DNA of 40,711 bases. It comes from a virus. Shown here piece by piece: positions 34,484 to 40,643 of the stretch. Where the stretch lies: the IMG/VR virus record IMGVR_UViG_3300020472_000005, positions 1 through 40,711 of that record. The stretch is one strand, 5' to 3'. The translations under genes and the position numbers were made by a program. Below the pieces are notes generated by a model. It worked only from the letters and a program-made list of their open reading frames with translations, did no database searches and was not told the origin of the DNA. Each line of letters starts with the position of its first letter. The stretch's first letter is position 1.

Positions 34484-34931
34484 CACAAAGCTCCTTATAA
34501 TTACAATATTTACACTCCCAATCCATAACAGGACATTCTCCATCTTGTAGCATAGGCATCCCATTCTTCTGCAGGTCTTGAACTCTAGTCCAAAAGTTAT
34601 AACTCTGATCTATAAAGTCTAAATCAACGCCAACCTCGTGCATATCTGAGGTATCTTTGTTATAACAAATAAGAGACAACCCATCACATCTACCAAACTC
34701 CTCTCTTATAGCGTACCCATAAGTGCCTAGCTGTAACTCTTGATGGATGGATGGATTGCCCTTACCTCTTCCGAACTTAAATCTCCAAGACCAACTGCCC
34801 ATAGTTTTAATATCATAAATAAAGATTTCTCCACTCTCCATAATAGCCACCACATCAATAAAACCTTTAACATTCATCTCCGGAATATCTATAGGATGTT
34901 CAATTAGTATATCTTTAACATCACTCATCAT
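34470..34931 (-). CDS. Cas4/RecB-like nuclease, C-terminal half (split gene)
   Basis: A 153-residue product with the catalytic core of a PD-(D/E)XK exonuclease: GFIDVV (Asp26), IFIYDIKT (Asp40-Ile-Lys42) and QLGTY (67-71, the QxxxY motif). It ends with cysteines 133, 140, 143 and 149, the last three as CX2CX5C, the Fe-S signature of Cas4/AddB-type nucleases. The N-terminal cysteine and HE motifs that belong to the same fold are encoded separately at 36054-36317. ATG 34931 (or the next codon) is chosen because GGAG lies upstream; a longer start at 34967 is inside the preceding gene. The nuclease would make 3' tails for the Rad52-like protein. Confidence 0.78.
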   Translation of the reverse strand: MMSDVKDILIEHPIDIPEMNVKGFIDVVAIMESGEIFIYDIKTMGSWSWRFKFGRGKGNPSIHQELQLGTYGYAIREEFGRCDGLSLICYNKDTSDMHEVGVDLDFIDQSYNFWTRVQDLQKNGMPMLQDGECPVMDWECKYCNYKELCDARG

Positions 34932-35097
34932 CAAACTCCGTAGGTAAATCTGCTCCACAATCTTCACAAGTTAAACTAGCACAAACATTTACATCCGGCT
35001 CTGCAGGTTGATAGTCTTTGTTTATATGTGAGCACATATCTTCTTCAGTACAACAATCTTCTTCTAGCTCTGACCATATTGATTTCATCTTACCCAT
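34921..35097 (-). CDS. Hypothetical Cys-rich acidic protein (58 aa)
   Basis: A 58-residue ORF overlapping its upstream neighbour by eight bases and the nuclease C-half by 11 bases, so it is embedded in a coupled chain. It is very acidic with a cluster of cysteines (EEDCCTEEDMC, NVCASLTCEDCGAD); CX3-4CX2C spacing near the end could bind a metal. The protein lies between the two nuclease halves on the genome. No family is recognised. Confidence 0.55.
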   Translation of the reverse strand: MGKMKSIWSELEEDCCTEEDMCSHINKDYQPAEPDVNVCASLTCEDCGADLPTEFDDE

Positions 35098-35596
35098 TTA
35101 CATTCTCCTTTACATTTTCTATTTTATGCTTATATCTATTCATAGGGAAATGAGCTACAAGCTCTCTATCTGCTATTGATTCCGGTCTGAAATTTTCCTT
35201 AGAAGTCCTACCACTATCTGCTATAAAATACATTTCAGATCTAATATCAATATATTTATATAAATATATATCTCCATTTAAAAATCTAAAACCTAGCCAA
35301 AACTCTAACCCTAAACACTCATACTGCCTACCTCTTCTTATTTTATCTGAAGATATAAAAAGTGTATCAAAGTCTCCAAAATTTATTTCTCTACATTTTA
35401 TCTCAATAACACCTTCACATCTTTTTTCTTCTAAATTATTAACTATTTGACAATCCATCACAGAATATAGTTTAGGATTTTTAATTATACCTTTTTGCAT
35501 ATACCTAGCAATTTTTCTTCTAGTATCTTCTTCTAAACTTATACTCTCTTCAGTTTCATACTGCTGAAACCCTCTATTATTATCTGTTATTTCCAT
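35090..35596 (-). CDS. Putative PD-(D/E)XK-like nuclease or resolvase
   Basis: A 168-residue protein whose centre has GVIEIKCREINFGDFDTLFISSDKIRRG, resembling the 'vEIKcR....y.ty.iS..K' core of small phage nucleases, with EIK as the catalytic strand and a following Lys as helper. The later FWLGFRFLNGDIYLYKYID is a strand pair typical after that core, and an upstream Asp (MDCQI) could be the first acidic ligand. The family is recognised only by pattern, and the role is open. It lies between the split nuclease halves. Confidence 0.5.
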   Translation of the reverse strand: MEITDNNRGFQQYETEESISLEEDTRRKIARYMQKGIIKNPKLYSVMDCQIVNNLEEKRCEGVIEIKCREINFGDFDTLFISSDKIRRGRQYECLGLEFWLGFRFLNGDIYLYKYIDIRSEMYFIADSGRTSKENFRPESIADRELVAHFPMNRYKHKIENVKENVNG

Positions 35597-35600
35597 TTAC

Positions 35601-35774
35601 TTAACTCCTTATTTTCATTTCATTAAAAACTTCTAAATCTGCACAATCTTGGTCTATGTTCCCATCTTCTAATAAATTTTGGTATTTTATAATTGCTTCC
35701 CATTCTGTATCTGCATCTATTGCTAATGTTTTATAATGCTCTATGATATATCCTTTTATAAAAAATGTAGCCAT
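35601..35774 (-). CDS. Hypothetical small protein (57 aa)
   Basis: A 57-residue ORF coupled at both ends: its ATG overlaps the upstream stop as TAATG, and an AAGGAG within its last codons serves the next gene. It opens with a beta segment (MATFFIKGYIIEHYKTLAID) followed by helices (ADTEWEAIIKYQNLL). It has a similar length and layout to the 55-residue product encoded just upstream, which also starts with a strand and then acidic helices. No family recognised. Confidence 0.58.
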   Translation of the reverse strand: MATFFIKGYIIEHYKTLAIDADTEWEAIIKYQNLLEDGNIDQDCADLEVFNEMKIRS

Positions 35775-35941
35775 TAATCTTTATTCTCCTCTATTTCTGA
35801 TATAATATAATCTTCTGCTATTGTTTTAGTGTCATTTATAAATCTAGTTCTATCTTCTAAGTTACTAAATTGAAAAATTTCATTTTCATAAATCTGCTTA
35901 TCATCATTAAAATATTTAACTGCAACTATATATTTTTTCAT
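35774..35941 (-). CDS. Hypothetical small protein (55 aa)
   Basis: A 55-residue ORF with GAGG eleven bases upstream, starting right after the AT-rich element. It begins with a strand (MKKYIVAVKYFNDDKQIYE) and ends with acidic helices (TKTIAEDYIISEIEENKD). It forms a coupled pair with the next gene (shared base at 35774). No family recognised. Confidence 0.58.
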   Translation of the reverse strand: MKKYIVAVKYFNDDKQIYENEIFQFSNLEDRTRFINDTKTIAEDYIISEIEENKD

Positions 35942-35956
35942 TTTTAAATCCTCGTT

Positions 35957-36055
35957 ACTTATATATATATATATATATTATTATATATTATATATATTAT
36001 TATTATTAATAGTTCTTAAAAGAAAAAGAAAAAAGAATAAAAAGAAAAAGAAATT
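35957..36055 (-). repeat. Pyrimidine tract plus alternating AT element, right-arm copy
   Basis: Read on the transcribed strand, an AATTTCTTTTTCTTTTTATT tract is followed by about 50 bases of A/T alternation, closely matching the left-arm element at 923-1017 by eye over most of its length. It follows the stop codon of the nuclease N-half and precedes the 55-residue gene, so it separates the split nuclease gene from the rest of its operon. Confidence 0.6.
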
Positions 36056-36317
36056 AATCTTTTTGTTTTTTATTAATAACTTTTACAATAGTTTTCTGTA
36101 CATCCTCGTGAACAACCTGCCCTAACCTCATTATTCTCATAGACTTTGAGTTAGGCTTATTAGTAGGCTCTGCTTTCTCGATAGATTCAAAATATATCTT
36201 CCTAGCACACATCCCACTACTACTTGCTCTGAACTTACTATCTGTTTTTGGATTTTTTTCTCTGTATTCGATTTGATCTTGCTCGATCATATCATTATAA
36301 GTTTCAATTAATTTCAT
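36054..36317 (-). CDS. Cas4/RecB-like nuclease, N-terminal half (split gene)
   Basis: An 87-residue product matching only the start of Cas4/RecB-like nucleases: FRASSSGMCARKIYFE (Cys37, the first Fe-S cysteine with its following Arg-Lys) and MRLGQVVHEDVQ (His70-Glu71). It stops exactly before the point where the family's Asp and DxK strands should begin; those are encoded at 34470-34931. No remnant of the missing half follows: the downstream DNA is the pyrimidine/AT element. The protein is intact at its start with an AAAGGG ribosome site. It is likely a subunit of a two-chain nuclease, although a decayed gene is possible. Confidence 0.7.
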   Translation of the reverse strand: MKLIETYNDMIEQDQIEYREKNPKTDSKFRASSSGMCARKIYFESIEKAEPTNKPNSKSMRIMRLGQVVHEDVQKTIVKVINKKQKD

Positions 36318-36325
36318 ATTTACCC

Positions 36326-36540
36326 TTTACAATAATTTTCAATTTTCCCAACCCTTAAATTTACGGCTATTTGAACTTTCACACAAACACTTTTAATAAT
36401 TTTTTTTACAATTCCCACTTTTTCTCGTCATATATTCCCAACCCTTTCCCACCGATTTATAAAAATTCCCACACCCTCATTTATAACTTATCCACTTCAA
36501 GATTTTTACAATTCTGTCCACATAAAGGGTAGATATTATT
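36326..36540. other. Candidate replication origin with iterons and DnaA-like boxes
   Basis: This gene-free stretch has repeated TTCCCA-containing units: TTCCCAACCCTT (36345-36356), TTTTACAATTCCCAC (36404-36418), ATTCCCAACCCTTTCCCACC (36434-36453) and AATTCCCACACCC (from 36464). DnaA-box-like sequences follow, TTATCCACT (36488-36496; one mismatch) and CTGTCCACA (36514-36522; two mismatches), next to TTTTTACAATT (36503-36513). Such clusters in AT-rich DNA are typical of origins, and the phage has its own DnaB-like helicase. No gene is seen between 36318 and 36633. Confidence 0.5.
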
Positions 36541-36542
36541 TT

Positions 36543-36571
36543 TTAGTAGATAAAAAATTAGTAGATAAAAA
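36543..36571. repeat. Tandem TTAGTAGATAAAAA repeat
   Basis: TTAGTAGATAAAAA occurs at 36543-36556 and 36558-36571, one base apart, beside the origin-like region. The second copy also forms the left arm of the hairpin at 36560-36626. It may be a protein-binding or melting element. Confidence 0.6.
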
Positions 36572-36626
36572 GCAAAAGAGAGAACGCCACCATAGGGGTC
36601 TTACATCTCTCTTCTACTTATCTACT
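36560..36626 (-). terminator. Long interrupted hairpin, possible terminator
   Basis: AGTAGATAA (36560-36568) pairs with TTATCTACT (36618-36626) and AGAGAGA (36577-36583) with TCTCTCT (36606-36612), closing a 22-base loop that contains the unusually GC-rich CGCCACCATAGGGGTC. In the leftward transcript the inner stem is followed by TTTGCTTTTT, which suits a terminator after the amidotransferase-membrane peptide operon. A structured RNA or cruciform at the origin is an alternative. Confidence 0.5.
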
Positions 36627-36633
36627 TAACTAC

Positions 36634-36738
36634 CTAGAACAAGAACTCTACTATTATGCTAATTAACAACAATCCTAAACATAGAAATATTATTTCTATA
36701 CTATCAAAGATGGATGCTACAATTACAATCTTCTCCAT
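36634..36738 (-). CDS. Tiny membrane peptide (34 aa)
   Basis: A 34-residue ORF starting just behind the amidotransferase stop codon, with GGAGG seven to eight bases upstream. Almost the whole peptide is hydrophobic (IVIVASIFDSIEIIFLCLGL, then LLISIIVEFLF), predicting one membrane span. It belongs to the amidoligase operon by spacing. Unknown function. Confidence 0.55.
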   Translation of the reverse strand: MEKIVIVASIFDSIEIIFLCLGLLLISIIVEFLF

Positions 36739-36739
36739 A

Positions 36740-37624
36740 TTACTTACCTCCATCTAATGTGAAAGACTTATTCCATTCTACTATTTCTTTAGTAGCTTCA
36801 GACCTTCCACTCTCTAGTTCTTCGTAGTCCTCCTCTATCTCTATACACTCATCACATAGCCACATATAGTGAGGATCTTCTCCCTCGTACCTATCTCCTA
36901 TATCAAAGTGGGTTAATCCATATACTAGATCAGAGCAGTAGTTACATTCCAGAGTAGGTGAATTAGAGTATTTGCTAGGTGGATCTGCTTTAGTAGATGA
37001 GGACTTCCAGAGGTCTGTAACACTAGAGGTATCATCCCAAGCAGCTATAGAATCGAAACCTCTATACATCCCATATACATTACAGCTTTGGTAGGATTTG
37101 TTAGAGTACCATATACCATCTAGCCAATGACCTAGAGATTCGTTAATTATATCATAGCTACCATCTTTATTTAAAAATGCTAACTTGGATGTTCCTATGT
37201 AGGAACTTATTAACTCTTTAACTCCATCACTCTTAAGAAAATTACTACTTAACTTTTGTAGCACATCTCTATTAAACACTTGAGTATCTGATAGTACCTT
37301 ATCATCATCTACTTTATTTATTATTCCATTGTGAGCAAATACTAATCCATTCATTACTTTAAACGGATGTACATTAATAGTACCTTTATGCTCTCCATGT
37401 GTAGCTAGTCTAAAGTGTAGTAGGAATGGAGACTTACTACTATAGTTCTTTATATCTTTGTTGTATGCTTTAACAAATTTATCATAGCTCCTATATTTCT
37501 TAGTAACTAACTTTCCACTATTTATGTAGGAATAACCTACACCATCTGGATTAGACTCAAATGAATTTAATAATTTATCTTCATCTACTCTAGTATTCTT
37601 CTCTTGCATTATTAATAAACACAT
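36740..37624 (-). CDS. Class II glutamine amidotransferase
   Basis: Predicted Ntn-hydrolase that releases ammonia from glutamine. In the 294 residues Cys2 is next to the initiator Met, as needed for the N-terminal nucleophile. The family motifs follow: NPDGVG (25-30), HFRLATHG (70-77), NVHPF (84-88) and FAHNGI (97-101). The C-terminal third has a probable zinc ribbon (LECNYCSD and MWLCDECIE) not found in the core enzyme, then an acidic helix. It lies 33 bases after the predicted amidoligase gene, and such enzymes commonly pair with ligases that use the ammonia or a transferred amide. Confidence 0.85.
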   Translation of the reverse strand: MCLLIMQEKNTRVDEDKLLNSFESNPDGVGYSYINSGKLVTKKYRSYDKFVKAYNKDIKNYSSKSPFLLHFRLATHGEHKGTINVHPFKVMNGLVFAHNGIINKVDDDKVLSDTQVFNRDVLQKLSSNFLKSDGVKELISSYIGTSKLAFLNKDGSYDIINESLGHWLDGIWYSNKSYQSCNVYGMYRGFDSIAAWDDTSSVTDLWKSSSTKADPPSKYSNSPTLECNYCSDLVYGLTHFDIGDRYEGEDPHYMWLCDECIEIEEDYEELESGRSEATKEIVEWNKSFTLDGGK

Positions 37625-37657
37625 AACTTATTTACCTTTCTGTTATTTACTTGTTGT

Positions 37658-39439
37658 TTAGTAGTTAAGACCTTCTGGAACCTCTAGAGGAAACTCCAAA
37701 ACTCTCTTAATTCTCTTGTTATTTTTACCTAGAAAGCTATTAAGATTCTTATATCTCTTAAAATCTTTCTCTATAAAACTTATGTAGTCTCTAACTGTTA
37801 GATCTTTCATAGCTGTAACTCTAGTAAAGTAATACAAGCTATCAATAAACTCTATGTTCTTACGGAACGATTCCTCTACTAAGTTACCTTTAAATATTCT
37901 AACTTCAATAGTATTAGAATGTTGCAGGTTAACAGGCACATACTTCTCTCCATATCTAGTAGTACTATGGTTTTGAGACTTATTTTTATACTCTTTATAT
38001 TCTCTCCTCTTATTCTTAATATTATCTACCATCTTTTTCTTAGCTCTATCTTTAAAGCTATTATTAAACTTGGAATACTGATTAAGCTCTCCAACCTCTT
38101 TCCGTTGGCTAATTAGATAAGCTAAACCTTTGTACTCGTGAATAAATGTAATAAACTTAAATAGATGGTGATCAGAGAACGCTTCTCTATTAATATGTAT
38201 ATGTATTCCACAAGTCCTAGTAGCATAAGATTGTAGAGCCTCTCTACCTCTGTACTTAAATATAGACTCCTCTAGATCTAGATGCTTAAGAGCATTAAAA
38301 GTCATAGGCATAAAACATATCTCGAAACCATCATTTAAGCTACCATCATTCTTGCAGTAGAAGAATTGTTCATTACCTTTATAGTTAGTAATGTTCTCTG
38401 CATAGCTATATTTATCACTATCTCTACATTCTACCTCTAACTCTATTCCGTAGAAAGGTACTTTATATTTCTTATTACTACGAAGCTGATCGTTAACAGA
38501 TCTAAACTTATTAGAGTAATCCCAGAATACTAGATAAGGTGTGTAGTCGTAGCTTCTAATAGCATTAGGTTCTTCGTAGCAATTCTCACAAAAATCCTCC
38601 TCTGTTCTTTCGTTCCAAATAAGGTTATCTCTATTGAAATACTCATCACAAGCTCGGCAGTAGCTATAATCATCTTGACAGTTATCACAGATGTAACCTC
38701 CTTCATCCTCGCAGTAGACCATATCATGCCTCTCTCCGTATTCTTTAAAGCTACAACATTCGCAGTACTTAGCATCTTCTTCAGAGTTTAGATTCATATA
38801 CTCTCCTTCTAAACTAATACCATCAAAGTAAGAATCGCTATCAGCTTTAAAGTAGAATGCAGTATAATCTGCTTGATAGGTTTCAAGTACCTTCCTACCA
38901 TTCTCTCCTAAATCTTTTAACCTCTGAGTTATTAATCCTATTTGCAAATACCACATAGCCCAAGCTCTACCTACATCATATACTAAGTCTACAGAACTTT
39001 CTTCGCTATCATAGTATGTATAGTTTAGAGAATCCATTAGCTGATAATGTAAGTTATATAGATCTTCTCTTAAGCCATTACCTGCACCCTGTGAAATAGA
39101 AAGTATAAGTACTTGATTTGTTTTGTAGTTATCAAAAGCTCCTCTCCTGTTATCATAACCTACTTTCCAATTTTTCTCTAACTGCTCTTGAGTAGCATCT
39201 TTACAGAACCTATCTACTTTATCAGTATCTCCTATTATAAGTCCTATTAACATAGACTCGTTATAGTGTGCAGTAGCTCTATAAGGTTTATAACTCCATT
39301 GATCTAGTAGAGTAATCTCTGGAACCTCCTCTCCGTAGATCCTATTTAGATCTTTTTGAGTCCTACGATATAACTTAACTACTTTACTATTTTTACCTAT
39401 GTTGCTAGTATTATCTACTTTAACTTTAATAATTTCCAT
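37658..39439 (-). CDS. Amidoligase (GS-like COOH-NH2 ligase)
   Basis: A 593-residue predicted ATP-dependent ligase forming amide bonds. The catalytic part is C-terminal: GIELEVE (331-337, the metal-binding ExE), KNDGSL with GFEI (363 onward), CGIHIHI (410-416, the HxH motif) and TIEVRIF (Arg514). This order matches the glutamine-synthetase-fold amidoligase family (Amidoligase_2). Residues 226-290 hold ten cysteines, among them CDNC and CRAC, predicting one or more zinc ribbons. The N-terminal about 220 residues are unrecognised, with YKPYRATAHYNESMLIGLI-type alpha/beta segments. A class II amidotransferase is encoded next. The substrate is unknown; proteins or cell-wall peptides are possible. 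Confidence 0.82.
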   Translation of the reverse strand: MEIIKVKVDNTSNIGKNSKVVKLYRRTQKDLNRIYGEEVPEITLLDQWSYKPYRATAHYNESMLIGLIIGDTDKVDRFCKDATQEQLEKNWKVGYDNRRGAFDNYKTNQVLILSISQGAGNGLREDLYNLHYQLMDSLNYTYYDSEESSVDLVYDVGRAWAMWYLQIGLITQRLKDLGENGRKVLETYQADYTAFYFKADSDSYFDGISLEGEYMNLNSEEDAKYCECCSFKEYGERHDMVYCEDEGGYICDNCQDDYSYCRACDEYFNRDNLIWNERTEEDFCENCYEEPNAIRSYDYTPYLVFWDYSNKFRSVNDQLRSNKKYKVPFYGIELEVECRDSDKYSYAENITNYKGNEQFFYCKNDGSLNDGFEICFMPMTFNALKHLDLEESIFKYRGREALQSYATRTCGIHIHINREAFSDHHLFKFITFIHEYKGLAYLISQRKEVGELNQYSKFNNSFKDRAKKKMVDNIKNKRREYKEYKNKSQNHSTTRYGEKYVPVNLQHSNTIEVRIFKGNLVEESFRKNIEFIDSLYYFTRVTAMKDLTVRDYISFIEKDFKRYKNLNSFLGKNNKRIKRVLEFPLEVPEGLNY

Positions 39440-39441
39440 GA

Positions 39442-39669
39442 TTATTTACTCCTATCTTTATTTACTATTATTGTTTTTCTAAATGGCTTAGGTTTATTAG
39501 CTAGTTCAAGATTATTATATACACATCTTAAACTCTTTATAATATCTTCTATTAAAATTTTGTTTGGCTCTGAGGACTGCTTTGTAGCTAAATCTCTTAA
39601 GTCTGTTATACTGCTTATTAGAGATTGTTTACTTGTACTAATTATAAGTTCATCTAGTTCTAATTTCAT
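39442..39669 (-). CDS. Hypothetical helical protein (75 aa)
   Basis: A 75-residue protein immediately upstream of the amidoligase gene (two bases between stop and start), so probably co-expressed. It is helical and Ser/Leu-rich (MKLELDELIISTSKQSLISS, then ITDLRDLATKQS) with a basic C-terminus. No motif or family recognised. Its ATG overlaps the stop of the 23-residue peptide gene. Confidence 0.6.
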   Translation of the reverse strand: MKLELDELIISTSKQSLISSITDLRDLATKQSSEPNKILIEDIIKSLRCVYNNLELANKPKPFRKTIIVNKDRSK

Positions 39670-39740
39670 TATGAGTATTCTCCTGTTAGTAGGTTTTTTA
39701 TTAATATAGCTGTTATCATTATTAGTAGAAATTCTCCCAT
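39669..39740 (-). CDS. Tiny hydrophobic peptide (23 aa)
   Basis: A 23-residue frame with a hydrophobic core (EFLLIMITAILIKNLL). Its stop overlaps the next ATG as TAATG, and AGGAG lies six bases before its own start, within the preceding ORF. Very short, but coupling and ribosome site support expression. Confidence 0.42.
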   Translation of the reverse strand: MGEFLLIMITAILIKNLLTGEYS

Positions 39741-39742
39741 CT

Positions 39743-39832
39743 CTAATCTCCTAACCTATCTAAAGCCTTATATACCCAAGCCCCTATTACTACGCATACT
39801 ACTATGTTTACTATGAATATTATAAATTCCAT
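39743..39832 (-). CDS. Tiny membrane peptide (29 aa)
   Basis: A 29-residue frame with one predicted membrane span (EFIIFIVNIVVCVVIGAWVY) and a charged end (KALDRLGD). AGGAG lies upstream at proper spacing, after the tandem 15-bp repeat. It opens the operon containing the amidoligase and amidotransferase genes. Confidence 0.48.
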   Translation of the reverse strand: MEFIIFIVNIVVCVVIGAWVYKALDRLGD

Positions 39833-39850
39833 TATAACTAACTCCTATTT

Positions 39851-39880
39851 TAACTATTTACGATTTAACTATTTACGATT
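39851..39880. repeat. Perfect tandem 15-bp repeat
   Basis: TAACTATTTACGATT occurs twice head to tail (39851-39865 and 39866-39880), followed by a partial match (TACTATTAGATATTAC). It lies in the leader between the terminator of the first leftward gene and the first ORF of the amidoligase operon, a natural place for an operator or activator site. Confidence 0.75.
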
Positions 39881-39904
39881 TACTATTAGATATTACTGGA
39901 AACT

Positions 39905-39930
39905 AAAAAGCCAACTAATTAAAGTTGGCT
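39905..39930 (-). terminator. Rho-independent terminator of the first leftward gene
   Basis: AGCCAACT (39909-39916) and AGTTGGCT (39923-39930) form a perfect 8-bp stem with a six-base loop; in the leftward transcript the stem is followed by TTTTT. It ends the transcript of the 122-residue gene at 39955-40323, so the genes beyond it need read-through or their own promoter. Confidence 0.88.
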
Positions 39931-39954
39931 CTCTAGTTATTTTTTACTATCTAC

Positions 39955-40323
39955 TTATTTTACTTTAACAGGTACAGCTTTAGCTATTAAGCTTACTGCA
40001 TAATCAATCCCATCTTTACTCCATGTATTGTTATCTGCTAGAACTTTAGTAGCTTCAGCATATGCAGTTTGTACATTATCCGGTGCATGGTTTATATGTC
40101 CGGCTCTTGTACCCTTAACTCTATATAGTTCTGATATTCTGCTCTTAGCTTCGGGTGTTAATTGTGCTTTTGTTTTATCCATGCTCGATAATCTCTTCGC
40201 TGTCTTGCTAGGGTCGGACATAACAAAATTTAACGCCATGCTGTCTACTTCTTTATTTACTAGATTGTTAAACTCTTCACTACTTACTGCGATTTTAGTT
40301 ACTTTATTTTCTGTAGTTTCCAT
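39955..40323 (-). CDS. Hypothetical first early protein (122 aa)
   Basis: A 122-residue protein, the first gene of the leftward block, with its own terminator, so likely highly or very early expressed. It is polar and helical (EEFNNLVNKEVDSMALNF), with a central TPEAKSRISELYRVKGTRAG segment that looks like a small helical DNA-binding unit and a hydrophobic end (AVSLIAKAVPVKVK). No family is recognised; host takeover or DNA-binding roles would fit its place but are guesses. AAGGAAAT lies before the ATG. Confidence 0.62.
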   Translation of the reverse strand: METTENKVTKIAVSSEEFNNLVNKEVDSMALNFVMSDPSKTAKRLSSMDKTKAQLTPEAKSRISELYRVKGTRAGHINHAPDNVQTAYAEATKVLADNNTWSKDGIDYAVSLIAKAVPVKVK

Positions 40324-40446
40324 GATTTTTATTTCCTTATTTACTTAGTTATTTATTTACATTTACTTAGCTTGTTTCTGCTAACCCTATAAAATACAAT
40401 AGCCATACCAATAAAACAAGCAATTAATTTATTTTTTTTAGTGCTG

Positions 40447-40471
40447 TAAGTCATTGAAATTTAACGACTTA
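40447..40471. promoter_or_regulatory. Operator-like inverted repeat
   Basis: TAAGTC at 40447-40452 and GACTTA at 40466-40471 are arranged around a near-symmetric centre containing TTGAAATTTAA. The 25-bp symmetric site lies about 125 bases upstream of the first leftward gene and could bind a dimeric regulator such as the AbrB-like or helix-turn-helix proteins encoded in the same block. Confidence 0.4.
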
Positions 40472-40610
40472 GCCGAACACCTAAAAATTTAATTTTTTTT
40501 AATTTGGTTTGGGTAGTTAATCCTATTCAATATGTTTTTCTACAACACTTTGACAAACTATGCAAGTCTTTTTTACAAACAAGCTTTTTTTTATTTATTT
40601 TTATTTTTTT

Positions 40611-40637
40611 CTCCTCGAGAAACGGGGGGTGGGAGGA
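40611..40637. other. G-rich island near terminase genes, possible packaging site
   Basis: CTCCTCGAGAAACGGGGGGT followed by GGGAGGA is by far the most GC-rich point of the intergenic DNA. TCCTC (40612-40616) can pair with GAGGA (40633-40637), and the CTCGAG palindrome is included. It lies about 110 bases upstream of the terminase small subunit on the circular map, where pac or cos sites commonly are. Confidence 0.35.
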
Positions 40638-40643
40638 TGAAAT

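Larger units (their letters stand above)
40324..40643. promoter_or_regulatory. Divergent control region between the two gene blocks
   Basis: About 320 gene-free bases that continue across the circle join to base 111. The stretch is very AT-rich and has an inverted repeat TAAGTC/GACTTA at 40447-40471, many T-tracts, and a single G-rich island at 40611-40637. Both blocks must start transcription from here, so promoters for early and late genes are expected; only those at 38-66 and 77-105 could be recognised with any support. Confidence 0.55.

Noticed and set aside
34484-34564. Longer form of the 38-residue membrane protein
   Set aside because: The added part is in a second frame of the nuclease C-half gene; AAGGAG is correctly spaced only for the ATG at 34483.
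40028-40348. A 106-codon rightward open frame opposite the first leftward gene
   Set aside because: The leftward frame has a ribosome site, operon position and its own terminator, whereas the opposite frame has none of these and looks like an antisense shadow.
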